A DNA stretch of 16,271 nucleotides from CAZDUZ01 sp964508755. Its GTDB lineage: Bacteria; Patescibacteriota; Dojkabacteria; SC72; JAFGCJ01. The DNA is taken from positions 1-16,271 of the forward strand of contig CAZDUZ010000023.1 in the NCBI GenBank assembly GCA_964508755.1, written 5' to 3'. Below are positions 6,784 through 14,699 of this stretch, in pieces (the stretch's first letter is position 1; each line of letters opens with the position of its first letter). The notes below the pieces were generated by a model, which was not told the DNA's origin, made no database searches, and saw nothing but the letters and a program-made list of their open reading frames with translations. A program made the position numbers and the translations under genes.

Positions 6784-8361
6784 CTAGGATGATTGAAAAT
6801 GTCTTGAAAATAGCATCCTTTTGATTACTATAAGCAGAAGCGGCAAACCCCATAAGTAGAAGTACGTAGCTGTACCGGTGACAGCGAGTTTCGAATTCGT
6901 TACCGGAATGATATCGTCAACTCTTTGTGGCATTAAACGAATTTTAGGGCTACCATCTGAATTTGTTCCGTATCTGGAGAGGATGCCCACAATCGTGTAT
7001 GTTTCTCCTGAGGTAAACACGCTTGACGGAATCTTGGTTGCTTTTGAGAGGTATATGGGAATTGATATGTTTTCATCTTTCTGAAAAGCGTCTATAAACA
7101 AACCTCGCTTGCTTTTTATGGTAAGGGTAAGTTTAACGAGAGAAGCAATATGATGTGGTGTGTCTGGTTGTGAAATTGCATAGGGGATAATGTTCATGGG
7201 TGGTGAGACTTCAATTGCGCTACTAACTACAATCCTCGGTTCTCCGTATACCTCGTCTCGGACACCAGTTATTCCATAGGTTACGTTTTCTACTAATAAT
7301 TGAATATCACTGACTTTAATACGTATACCTCCTGTTTCGTCTTGTACATATCCTTCAGAAGAAAATAGAATTCCAGGGGATGCAGTAACAGTGCCGACAA
7401 TTATTACTTCGCTTCCGTCTACTTGGGTTTTAGCTTCTTGGATTGAAATGACTTGAGTTGTTTCGGGAATTTCTTCAATAAATACTTCATGAGTTGTAGT
7501 ACTGAAAGAATTGTCAGGGGAGGTTACCGTCAGTGAAATAGTGTAGGAATCACTTTCTGGGAATTCGATAGAGAGTTCAGATCCTTGTTCTGAAATATCG
7601 AATGGCGTAAGTGGATCAATTGTCCACTCATAGCGGTAATTACTTAACTCAGAAGAGAGCACCTCTCCAGTAATAAAATCTTCAATGTGAGCCGTGAATA
7701 CAAAGCTTGTACCTGCTGTAGCACTCTCTGGTCCCTCAATCGTGATGATAGGAGGGAACGTGTTCTCTATACCCGGGGAAGGGTATGATGATACTACGAA
7801 ATCTGAAGGACTATCGGTATCAACCGTTGACGGACGCGCAAGTACTGTTCCTTCTGGACAATCAGACGGGAAGGCAGTCCACACAGATAGAGAATCGTTA
7901 GAAAGGTTGTTGGAATTTGGTTCGTCGTATAGAACTGTGTCGATGACTCTACCTTCCTCATCAACAATCCTTATTCCATCCGTTTCTGAGCCTCCATTTT
8001 GGAAGGCAAGAGAAGACACGGTAATATCAGCGTTAGATACGTTTGGTTCACCGATGAGGATAATTGAGTATGGTTCAACAATGAAAGAAGGAAGAGTTGC
8101 CTTGGTAGTAAATGAAGTACCTCCCGCTTGTATCGTCCACCCATTAATATCTATTGAATCAACGCTGTTATTTCTGAGTTCAATCCATTCATATCCCGAG
8201 TCTGGACCAATAGGGTCATAGAGGACTTCATTGATTACGATGGTCGAGGATGATGCGTGAAGGGGGAGAGGCAGGAAAATGAAAAAAAGTACTAAGAAAG
8301 TATTAGATAACAGAACATTTAAGGATATTCTTACCATATTAAGTAAGAATAGCTTATACAT
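6784..8361 (-). CDS. Lamin-tail domain surface protein with PKD-like and OB-fold domains and LAVTG-type C-terminal anchor
   Basis: This 525-residue protein has a signal peptide (to about residue 37). A lamin-tail domain follows (about 38-155; VINEVLYDP, GYEWIELRNN, INGWTI), then a PKD/Ig-like domain (about 204-295). Next comes an OB-fold-like region (about 300-385; VIIVGTVTASPG, YVQDETGGIRI), which may extend through a second similar strand set to about 485. The end has LAVTG (492-496), a membrane helix and a basic tail. The lamin-tail and OB pair is typical of exported, often nucleic-acid- or wall-associated proteins, but no catalytic domain is seen. M9 (ATG 8337) is an alternative start giving a more usual signal peptide. 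It lies 24 bases after the M23 gene, so it may be read through from the ftsEX unit. Confidence 0.85.
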   Translation of the reverse strand: MYKLFLLNMVRISLNVLLSNTFLVLFFIFLPLPLHASSSTIVINEVLYDPIGPDSGYEWIELRNNSVDSIDINGWTIQAGGTSFTTKATLPSFIVEPYSIILIGEPNVSNADITVSSLAFQNGGSETDGIRIVDEEGRVIDTVLYDEPNSNNLSNDSLSVWTAFPSDCPEGTVLARPSTVDTDSPSDFVVSSYPSPGIENTFPPIITIEGPESATAGTSFVFTAHIEDFITGEVLSSELSNYRYEWTIDPLTPFDISEQGSELSIEFPESDSYTISLTVTSPDNSFSTTTHEVFIEEIPETTQVISIQEAKTQVDGSEVIIVGTVTASPGILFSSEGYVQDETGGIRIKVSDIQLLVENVTYGITGVRDEVYGEPRIVVSSAIEVSPPMNIIPYAISQPDTPHHIASLVKLTLTIKSKRGLFIDAFQKDENISIPIYLSKATKIPSSVFTSGETYTIVGILSRYGTNSDGSPKIRLMPQRVDDIIPVTNSKLAVTGTATYFYLWGLPLLLIVIKRMLFSRHFQSS

Positions 8362-8385
8362 GTTAAGGAATACTTAAGAGGAAGT

Positions 8386-9726
8386 TTAGCGAAGATGAAG
8401 ATATACAGACACTAGACCACCTGAATGCCGAATTTTTGCGAATTTTCCTCCACATCCATCATAATACCCCGTTATCAGTTCTCCTCCAGCAGCTGCAAGT
8501 ACTGGAGTACCAGGAATACCTGTCGACATATCAATGGCGGTACCTTGATGTTCTGTTTGTGTAATGAAAGGCTTGTTGCCATACATTGTACCTAACGGTA
8601 CTTGAAAAGTTGAGCTATAAATATAATATAAAGGAAAATCCCCCCAATATCCATAAATATCAGGTCCTAACTGTAAATAATTCCAAACGGATACTGTACC
8701 ACACCATTCTCCGCGAATTATATAATTAACACCATTTGCAGATACAGTGCAGACAGCGTTAGGATTATTATTAATGGCATAATGTAAGTGAGCTGACATA
8801 GGAATACATCCTGAATTGCCCATAAAACCAATAACAGTACCCTTTCCAACATAACCTTGGCTTACAAGTTTACCTTCTTCTTCCATTCTAGTTGCAATTG
8901 AGAGGATTTGAGCATCAAGAGCGCTAATTGTACCTTGTAAAGTGCTTAGATTCGCTCGAATTTCTGCTTCTCTTCTCTGGGACTCTGCAAGAAGTGCTGT
9001 TTGCTGAGCCTTCTGTGAGTCAAGGATTTTTTTAGCGGATGCTAATTGAGTTTGTTCGGCTTCAATTAAATTACGTTTATTCTGTATTTCTATTCGTTTG
9101 TTTTCTAATTCCTCTTGTTCGTTAGATAGATTATTTTTTGAATCAGATACTTGTGATAATAGTTGTCTGTCTTGTTTTTTCGCTTCAATTAAGTATTTCA
9201 TTTTTCTAAGTAATCCTTCGAAATTGTTAGAATCTAAAATTACTTCTAACGGTGACAAAAATGACATTTTATAACTTGAAAGAGTTCTTTTTTTAATTGT
9301 ACTTTCAAGCGTAATGATTTCTTGTTTAATTACATCTATTGCATTCTGTGTTTTAATAATTTCTTTTCCCAGCAAGTTAATTTCAACGGTGATTGTTTCA
9401 ATTTCAACTTGTTTCTGGTCGATGAGGAGTTCTGTTTGATTAATTTGAGATGCTAGGTAGGAAATTTGCTCATATAGAGAAAGCTGTGCAAATTTTTCTG
9501 CGTCAAGTGATCCTTGGATCTGCTGTTGTTGAGCCCCTATTAATCTGGCTTGTTCTTGCAGAAAATTCAGACATTGTTCATCAGTCATATAGTCAGGACA
9601 TTGTGTTTCGTACGCCTGAACCGGAATATCAACATTTGATACAGACAGCATAAACCCAAAAGAAAGAATGATTGTTAAGAGAAATGCAAACAGAGATAGT
9701 ACTTTGCGTGGTACTGCTATCTTCAT
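8386..9726 (-). CDS. Exported coiled-coil M23 peptidase, likely FtsEX effector; catalytic domain circularly permuted
   Basis: This 446-residue protein has a signal peptide (to about 39), a long Gln/Glu/Lys-rich coiled coil (about 56-285) like EnvC and PcsB, and an M23-type domain. The order within that domain is unusual. The strand pair and HLH motif (GTVIGFMGNSG 296-306; His313, His315) come first. After about 75 residues come the HQGTAID motif (His393, Asp399), GTPVLAAAGGEL, and a terminal IRH...YLHL (His434, His444). All expected M23 residues seem present, with two extra residues between His393 and Asp399. The protein ends two residues after His444. Its ATG overlaps the ftsX stop (ATGA), and GGAGGT lies 11 nt upstream, the clearest Shine-Dalgarno of any gene here. 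Placement after ftsEX supports a role as its periplasmic or exterior hydrolase or activator. Confidence 0.88.
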   Translation of the reverse strand: MKIAVPRKVLSLFAFLLTIILSFGFMLSVSNVDIPVQAYETQCPDYMTDEQCLNFLQEQARLIGAQQQQIQGSLDAEKFAQLSLYEQISYLASQINQTELLIDQKQVEIETITVEINLLGKEIIKTQNAIDVIKQEIITLESTIKKRTLSSYKMSFLSPLEVILDSNNFEGLLRKMKYLIEAKKQDRQLLSQVSDSKNNLSNEQEELENKRIEIQNKRNLIEAEQTQLASAKKILDSQKAQQTALLAESQRREAEIRANLSTLQGTISALDAQILSIATRMEEEGKLVSQGYVGKGTVIGFMGNSGCIPMSAHLHYAINNNPNAVCTVSANGVNYIIRGEWCGTVSVWNYLQLGPDIYGYWGDFPLYYIYSSTFQVPLGTMYGNKPFITQTEHQGTAIDMSTGIPGTPVLAAAGGELITGYYDGCGGKFAKIRHSGGLVSVYLHLR

Positions 9727-10664
9727 TGCTTCAGATACCTCCAGGTCGCAAGTAAACTGCTGATATACCCAAGAAGAGCACCAAATGCAAGTTCTGCACC
9801 GATTACCATTGCAATGAATCGAGGATCAGCTTCCTTCAAATATGGCATGTCGATATCAGTAAATGTTTGCGAAACGAATACAAACATATCGCTTTCTTTC
9901 AGTAACTGGATACCGGTGTACCAGATACCAAGTAAAAGGGTAATTGAAATTGCAGCACCTACAATTCCGTAAAACGCACCTTCGAGTAGAAAGGGAGTGC
10001 GGATATATGTATCCGTTGATCCCACTAACTGCATGACTTCAATTTCGTGTTTGTGGGCGTTGATGTTAAATCCAATGGTAATAAGAATGAGTAGAACAGT
10101 AGTAGCTGAAAGAGCGATAACAATTGCTGCTCCACCAATTCGGATTACTTCCGATATGCTTCGTAAGCTTTCGACGACATCTTTGAAATACATTATTTCT
10201 TCAATGTTTTCATTTGACGCTTTTAATTCGTCAAGTTCTTTAATTATTTCAGAAATCATTTCAATTTCTGTCGCACGGATATCAAGACTGGGGGGAAGAG
10301 CATCTGATGTGATTGACTCAACAAGGGTAGGGTCGTCTGCAAAATCCTTGCGATAGGCTTCTAGAGCTTCTTCTTTGGATGTGTAGTCAACGGATTCAAT
10401 GGCTTCATTTTTTTGGAGGTCTTCCTGTATAGCAAGAATTTCTTCTTCGGGAGTATCCGGAAGAAAGAAAACGATAATCTGAGCTTTTTGCTCAAGTGAT
10501 GCGATTGTTCTCTGCGTAATGATGACCAAGCCGGTAAAGGTAGTAACGATAAGAAAAGTCAAAGCAATGACGATGACCGAGGCCATCGAGAGCCATTTAT
10601 TGCGCATAATATGTTTTTTAGTTGTTGCCAGCATACGCTTGGCTGTATTAGCTTTCTTGGCCAT
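9723..10664 (-). CDS. ftsX: Cell division protein FtsX
   Basis: From ATG 10664 this is a 313-residue FtsX. It has a basic N-terminal tail, a first membrane helix after RNKWLSMASVIVIALTFL (about 27-50) and an extracytoplasmic domain (about 51-160) containing KAQIIVFFLPD. Three further helices follow (about 167-190, 215-240, 287-308), with the family's KHEIEVMQLVGST cytoplasmic loop between TM2 and TM3. FtsX couples FtsE ATPase activity to an external wall hydrolase or activator. The frame extends to 10700, but starting at 10664 gives a tail of usual length and a 17-base overlap with ftsE; ATG 10634 is also possible. It ends in the window's only gene-terminal TGA. Confidence 0.93.
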   Translation of the reverse strand: MAKKANTAKRMLATTKKHIMRNKWLSMASVIVIALTFLIVTTFTGLVIITQRTIASLEQKAQIIVFFLPDTPEEEILAIQEDLQKNEAIESVDYTSKEEALEAYRKDFADDPTLVESITSDALPPSLDIRATEIEMISEIIKELDELKASNENIEEIMYFKDVVESLRSISEVIRIGGAAIVIALSATTVLLILITIGFNINAHKHEIEVMQLVGSTDTYIRTPFLLEGAFYGIVGAAISITLLLGIWYTGIQLLKESDMFVFVSQTFTDIDMPYLKEADPRFIAMVIGAELAFGALLGYISSLLATWRYLKQ

Positions 10665-11691
10665 TCGATGTGTTCGATAAATATAGTGCAAGAGCATCAA
10701 TTATTTCCTGTGCTTTCTTTTCACCAATTCCCTTGAGATCGATGATGTCTTCTTCACTCAGATCGAGAAGCTCATCAATGGAAGAAAACCCATTTTTCTT
10801 AAGATGAAGGAGAGTTCGTGTTGGTAAATTGAGCAGTTCGAGAGGTTGTGCTTCTTCCGAATCAACCTCGTAAACATTCATACTAGATCCCTTCATTTCG
10901 ACTTCTAACTGAGACTTTTCCGAATCTTTTGGTGTATCACTTACTTTTCTATCTGAAGTAGCCTTGTTTTTGGGAGATGATATCTTCACGACTTCAGTGG
11001 GGTTATCTTTATCGCCTGTGTCGTATCCGCCAACACGGTCTGCGGCAAGCGCGCCACATTCCAATCGTACGACTCTTTTTTTCATTTTATCAACGACATT
11101 TTTGTCATGAGTTGAGATAAGCACAGTCGTTCCCCAGCTGTTTACTGTTTCTAAAATGTTCATGATTTCCGCAGAGGTGACCGGATCGAGGTTTCCGGTA
11201 GGCTCGTCAGCGATAAGTAGCTTTGGTTCGTTTGCAAGAGCGCGGGCGATACCTGCTCTTTGCTTTTCACCACCAGATAATTGATTCGGAAAAAGATTCT
11301 GTCGGTCTTGCAGTCCAACCAATTCGAGCAAAGACTGGCTAGTATCTTCGATTTCGTCATCAGATTTGCCCGTGATTTCTAATGCAAATTCAATATTCTC
11401 CCGGATAGTCTTAATATCAATAAGCTTGTAATCCTGAAAAACTACCCCGATCTGTTGACGGTAAAAGGGAATGTACGGTTTGCCAATCCGGGTAATGTCT
11501 GTCTCGTCAAAGACAATCGTTCCGTCAGTTGGCAGTTCCTCGCGTATGAGCAGTCGTATCAGGGTTGATTTTCCTGCACCGGAAGGACCGACCAGGAAAA
11601 GAAATTCGCCATTCTCTATTTGAAAGGTAACATCCCTCAAAGCGACAATATCTCCCGCGTATACTTTTGAAACGTGGTCGATAAGAATCAT
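10648..11691 (-). CDS. ftsE: Cell division ATPase FtsE with C-terminal RNAP alpha-CTD-like HhH domain
   Basis: This is a 347-residue protein; ordinary FtsE is about 220-230. Residues 1-220 form a complete ABC ATPase: Walker A GPSGAGKST (35-43), Q-loop Gln86, signature LSGGEKQR (138-145), Walker B LLIADEP (158-164) and switch His195. A polar Lys/Ser/Asp linker (about 222-280) leads to a helix-hairpin-helix domain (284-337). LNLPTRTLLHLKKNGF and DLKGIGEKKAQEI closely echo the alpha C-terminal domain of RNA polymerase. The extension is in frame and uninterrupted. FtsE drives FtsX at the inner membrane face. The added domain could bind DNA or a protein; which one cannot be decided here. The gene has its own near-leaderless promoter and overlaps ftsX. 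Confidence 0.94.
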   Translation of the reverse strand: MILIDHVSKVYAGDIVALRDVTFQIENGEFLFLVGPSGAGKSTLIRLLIREELPTDGTIVFDETDITRIGKPYIPFYRQQIGVVFQDYKLIDIKTIRENIEFALEITGKSDDEIEDTSQSLLELVGLQDRQNLFPNQLSGGEKQRAGIARALANEPKLLIADEPTGNLDPVTSAEIMNILETVNSWGTTVLISTHDKNVVDKMKKRVVRLECGALAADRVGGYDTGDKDNPTEVVKISSPKNKATSDRKVSDTPKDSEKSQLEVEMKGSSMNVYEVDSEEAQPLELLNLPTRTLLHLKKNGFSSIDELLDLSEEDIIDLKGIGEKKAQEIIDALALYLSNTSNGQES

Positions 11692-11702
11692 ATACGATTG
11701 CC

Positions 11703-11731
11703 ATTATGCCATTAAGATAGAATTGGGGCAA
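11703..11731 (-). promoter_or_regulatory. Promoter of ftsE-ftsX-M23 unit
   Basis: On the minus strand TTGCCC (11731-11726), a 17-bp spacer, and TGG-CATAAT (CATAAT 11708-11703) precede ATG 11691 by 11 nt. The start of transcription would be about 4-5 nt before the ATG, leaving no room for a ribosome binding site. Confidence 0.55.
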
Positions 11732-11817
11732 CCCTGAACTGACGTAGAATGGTAGGAAATGAGGCTCGGTTTGTTGAATGTTAAGCTATATGCTACAAAT
11801 ACCTTGAACGGGCAGTC

Positions 11818-12912
11818 TTATTCCTGATAATTGGATCGCAAGTATGCCTCGACAAAGAGGTCGAGGTCTCCATCGAGGACGGCATCAGGATTTGAACTTT
11901 CTGTTTCAGTACGGAGGTCTTTTACCAGTTTGTAAGGATGCAAAACGTAGTTTCGGATCTGGTTTCCCCAACCAGCTATTTTATGTTCACCTTTAAGCTT
12001 TGCCTTTTCGTCATTTTGCTCGTTTTGCTTGAGTTCCCAGAGTTTTGCTTTGAGAAGTCTCATGGCGTACTCTCTGTTCTGATGCTGGCTTCTTTGAGTT
12101 GTCGAATGTATGGTTATACCAGTAGGTTTATGAGTAATGGTTACTGCCGTAGATCGCTTGTTGACGTTTTGTCCTCCGGGACCTCCAGATTTTGTCGCTT
12201 TGAATTCTAAATCTTCCTCAGGTATGACTAAATCAGCAGCATCATTTCCTTCTAACACAGGAAGCACTTCGACTCCGGCAAAAGATGTCTGTCTAAGTCC
12301 TTGAGCGTTGAAGGGAGAAATTCTCACAAGACGATGCGTTCCCAGTTCACCTTTCAGATATCCGTAGGCATAAGGTCCTGAGATTTGCATAGACACAGTT
12401 CCTATTCCAGCCTGATCTCCTCGAACCATGTGCAATACTTCAGAGGTCCATCCTTTCTTTTCTGCAAATCGAAGATACATACGCATGAGCATTTCGACCC
12501 AGTCATTTGCTTCTGTCCCGCCTTGTCCTGAATGAATTGAAAGAAGGGCGTCACGTTGATCGTAGGGACTGGAGAGAAACTGACGAAGTTCAAATGCTGA
12601 TATCTTTTTTTCTAGGATATCGAGTTCGTTAATGATATCCTGCTCAGCAGAATCGGGATCATCTTTTCTCGACAATTCCCAGTATTCTCTAACATTATTG
12701 TAAGTCGTAGTTATTTCATCTAGTTGATGGAGTGTTTCGTCGATGACGTTAATTTCTCTCATTACTGCTTTAGCGTGGTCTTGATTCGTCCAAAAATCGG
12801 GTTCCATTGACAGTGTTTGCAATTCACCCTTACGAGATGCCAGTTTCTCCGGCTCAAGAGAAGCGGTAAGTAATGAAAGGCGTTCTTTATAGGTTGCAAG
12901 TGTTGAGTCCAT
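11818..12912 (-). CDS. prfB: Peptide chain release factor 2 (RF2), no programmed frameshift
   Basis: This 364-residue release factor has the N-terminal helical domain, the RF2 stop-recognition tripeptide SPF in RISPFNAQGLRQTSF, and the catalytic GGQ in SGGPGGQNVNKRSTAV. The C-terminal HKIAGWGNQIRNYVLHPY block is also present. SPF with HSGQGGTEANDW marks it as RF2 (UGA/UAA), not RF1. The reading frame is continuous from ATG 12912, so the autoregulatory +1 frameshift at an in-frame UGA used by many bacteria is absent. Its presence, and the TGA stop of ftsX, show that UGA is read as stop. It lies upstream of ftsE, an order common in other bacteria, with 126 bases and a promoter between. The start sits 12 nt after an extended -10. 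Confidence 0.96.
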   Translation of the reverse strand: MDSTLATYKERLSLLTASLEPEKLASRKGELQTLSMEPDFWTNQDHAKAVMREINVIDETLHQLDEITTTYNNVREYWELSRKDDPDSAEQDIINELDILEKKISAFELRQFLSSPYDQRDALLSIHSGQGGTEANDWVEMLMRMYLRFAEKKGWTSEVLHMVRGDQAGIGTVSMQISGPYAYGYLKGELGTHRLVRISPFNAQGLRQTSFAGVEVLPVLEGNDAADLVIPEEDLEFKATKSGGPGGQNVNKRSTAVTITHKPTGITIHSTTQRSQHQNREYAMRLLKAKLWELKQNEQNDEKAKLKGEHKIAGWGNQIRNYVLHPYKLVKDLRTETESSNPDAVLDGDLDLFVEAYLRSNYQE

Positions 12913-12924
12913 AACTGTATTGAG

Positions 12925-12933
12925 AGTATAGCA
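12925..12933 (-). promoter_or_regulatory. Extended -10 element for prfB
   Basis: On the minus strand TGC followed by TATACT lies 12 nt before ATG 12912. The spacer region shows no good -35. Transcription would start about 5-6 nt before the ATG, so the mRNA is nearly leaderless. Confidence 0.52.
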
Positions 12934-12989
12934 GAATTTATTTGCTTGCTGGACAGGGCTACTGTGATAGTGTATGTTCTGTGAAAGAG

Positions 12990-14651
12990 ATGAGTAATAT
13001 CCCAGATACTGATAAACAGCTAGAAACAGAAGGAAATGGTCAGGTCACTGATGAACATCCGAAGTCTCATAGCCAGAGAAAACCGGTTGTCCTTATTATT
13101 ATGGATGGGCTTGGAGTGCGGGAAAATCCGCTAGGAAATGCGGTTATTGAAGCGAAAACTCCAAATCTTGACGCGCTCTGGACGAAATATCCACATGCTT
13201 TATTAAAAGCTGCTGGTAAAGAAGTGGGACTTTCGCAGGGTGATCCTGGTAATTCAGAAGTCGGGCACTTAAATATTGGATCTGGTCAGATTGTATTTCA
13301 AAGCCAGCCTCGTATTGATGAATATATTCGATTAGGCAAGTTTTCAGAAATTCCAACTCTTAAGGAGGCTTTTGTACAAGCTCAGAGCCGTTCATCTCAG
13401 GTTCATCTCGTTGGCTTATTAAGTGCCACAGGGGTACATGCTCATATTGAGCACTTGTTTGAACTAATGCGTATATGTAAAGAGAAAAAGATAAACCCTC
13501 TGATTCATGTGATCTTAGATGGTCGTGATACTGGATTAAAGGATGGGTATTTATATCTTAATATGCTTAAAGCGAAAATGCAGGAACTCGGTATTGGGTC
13601 AATTGCCAGTATGTCAGGACGTCAATTTGCAATGGACCGTGATAATAAATGGGAATTAACTGCACGTGCGTATAACGCTATGACAGGAACAGGTGAAAGA
13701 ACCGGACTCGATCCGATGGATATCCTTCAGGACGCTTATGCTTCAGGGGAAAACGACCAAAACTTTACACCTACAACGGTACTTAATCATGCGGGTATGC
13801 CTCTTGGTCCCATACAGGACAATGACATCGTAATATTTTACAATTATCGTGAGGACCGGGCACGACAGCTTACAAAGGCTTTTGCCCTTGATGATTTTGA
13901 CGGCTTTCCTCGGAAGAAGCTTGAGAATCTTTTTTTTCTTACCATGACAGGATATGAAAAAGGACTTCCGGTTAAAGTACTTTTTGAACCTTCGTACATT
14001 ACATCTACCGTCGCTTCTATAATTAGCGATGCAGGATTGAAGCAGCTTCACATTTCTGAGACCGAAAAATACGCTCACGTGACTTACTTTTTTAATGGCG
14101 GAGTTGAAAAGCCACATGAAGGAGAGACTTTTTTTAACATACCTTCTCCTCGAGTGTTTGATTATTCCCAAGTTCCAGAAATGAGTTCTCTCATAATTCG
14201 AGATGAAGTTGTTCGTCTCCTTGGAAAAGGGACATATGATTTCATTCTTATAAATTTTGCAAATCCGGACATGCTCGGTCATACCGGTAATTATGAACCT
14301 ACTGTTAATGCGGTCGAAATTACCGATCAGTGTGTGGGGGATGTGGTAAACGCGGTTGCAAAAGCGGGAGGCCATGTCATTATCACTGCAGATCACGGAA
14401 ATGCTGAGGAAATGGTGGATGAATCAACCGGAGAATTGAATACGATGCACACAACCAATCCAGTTCCAATAATCTTTTGTGAAAACGTAGAACCCATAGA
14501 TCATGGTATCAACGATATCAAAATAGGTTCCGGTCCTGAAGCTGTCGAGCGGGGAATTCTGGCCGACTGTGCACCAACGGTTTTGCATTTTCTTGGACTG
14601 CCTCCGGGGAAAGAAATGAGTGGTATTGATCTTCTGTCTGCGCATCTTTAA
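12990..14651 (+). CDS. gpmI: 2,3-bisphosphoglycerate-independent phosphoglycerate mutase
   Basis: This 553-residue enzyme interconverts 3- and 2-phosphoglycerate in lower glycolysis, using two metal ions. The marks are VLIIMDGLG (Asp39), the phospho-serine motif DPGNSEVGH (Ser89), ILDGRDT in the phosphatase-to-transferase region, NYREDRARQL, and the metal motifs NPDMLGHTG, TADHGNAEE and MHTTNPVP. A polar 30-residue N-terminal extension precedes the usual start of the fold at about residue 31. ATG 12990 is used. In-frame GTG 12981 is possible, since TGT-GATAGT lies 9 nt before it; TTG 12942 reads through the promoter region and is unlikely. The gene is divergent from prfB and convergent with uppP. 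The function is firm. Confidence 0.95.
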   Translation: MSNIPDTDKQLETEGNGQVTDEHPKSHSQRKPVVLIIMDGLGVRENPLGNAVIEAKTPNLDALWTKYPHALLKAAGKEVGLSQGDPGNSEVGHLNIGSGQIVFQSQPRIDEYIRLGKFSEIPTLKEAFVQAQSRSSQVHLVGLLSATGVHAHIEHLFELMRICKEKKINPLIHVILDGRDTGLKDGYLYLNMLKAKMQELGIGSIASMSGRQFAMDRDNKWELTARAYNAMTGTGERTGLDPMDILQDAYASGENDQNFTPTTVLNHAGMPLGPIQDNDIVIFYNYREDRARQLTKAFALDDFDGFPRKKLENLFFLTMTGYEKGLPVKVLFEPSYITSTVASIISDAGLKQLHISETEKYAHVTYFFNGGVEKPHEGETFFNIPSPRVFDYSQVPEMSSLIIRDEVVRLLGKGTYDFILINFANPDMLGHTGNYEPTVNAVEITDQCVGDVVNAVAKAGGHVIITADHGNAEEMVDESTGELNTMHTTNPVPIIFCENVEPIDHGINDIKIGSGPEAVERGILADCAPTVLHFLGLPPGKEMSGIDLLSAHL

Positions 14652-14699
14652 AGGAGGAATCACTCTAACAGAGTCCGGTTTACTCTGGGGTATTTACTT

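Noticed and set aside
7694..8221. Plus-strand open frame of 175 codons opposite the lamin-tail gene.
   Set aside because: It is the shadow of the real minus-strand frame; its product shows no domain or membrane pattern, and there is no promoter of the window's type before it.
13743..14396. Long minus-strand open frame (217 codons) opposite gpmI.
   Set aside because: It lies wholly within a well-identified gene, and its product is rich in Cys, Lys, Arg and Ile/Phe in a pattern typical of antisense translation. No family motif is visible.
14650..14687. Perfect Shine-Dalgarno-like AAAGGAGG overlapping the gpmI stop, followed by a CAGAGT/ACTCTG hairpin (14669-14674 with 14682-14687).
   Set aside because: No start codon or open frame follows at a usable distance on the plus strand, and uppP is coded on the other strand. 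The hairpin is six base pairs with no T-tract on either strand, so neither a gene nor a terminator is supported.
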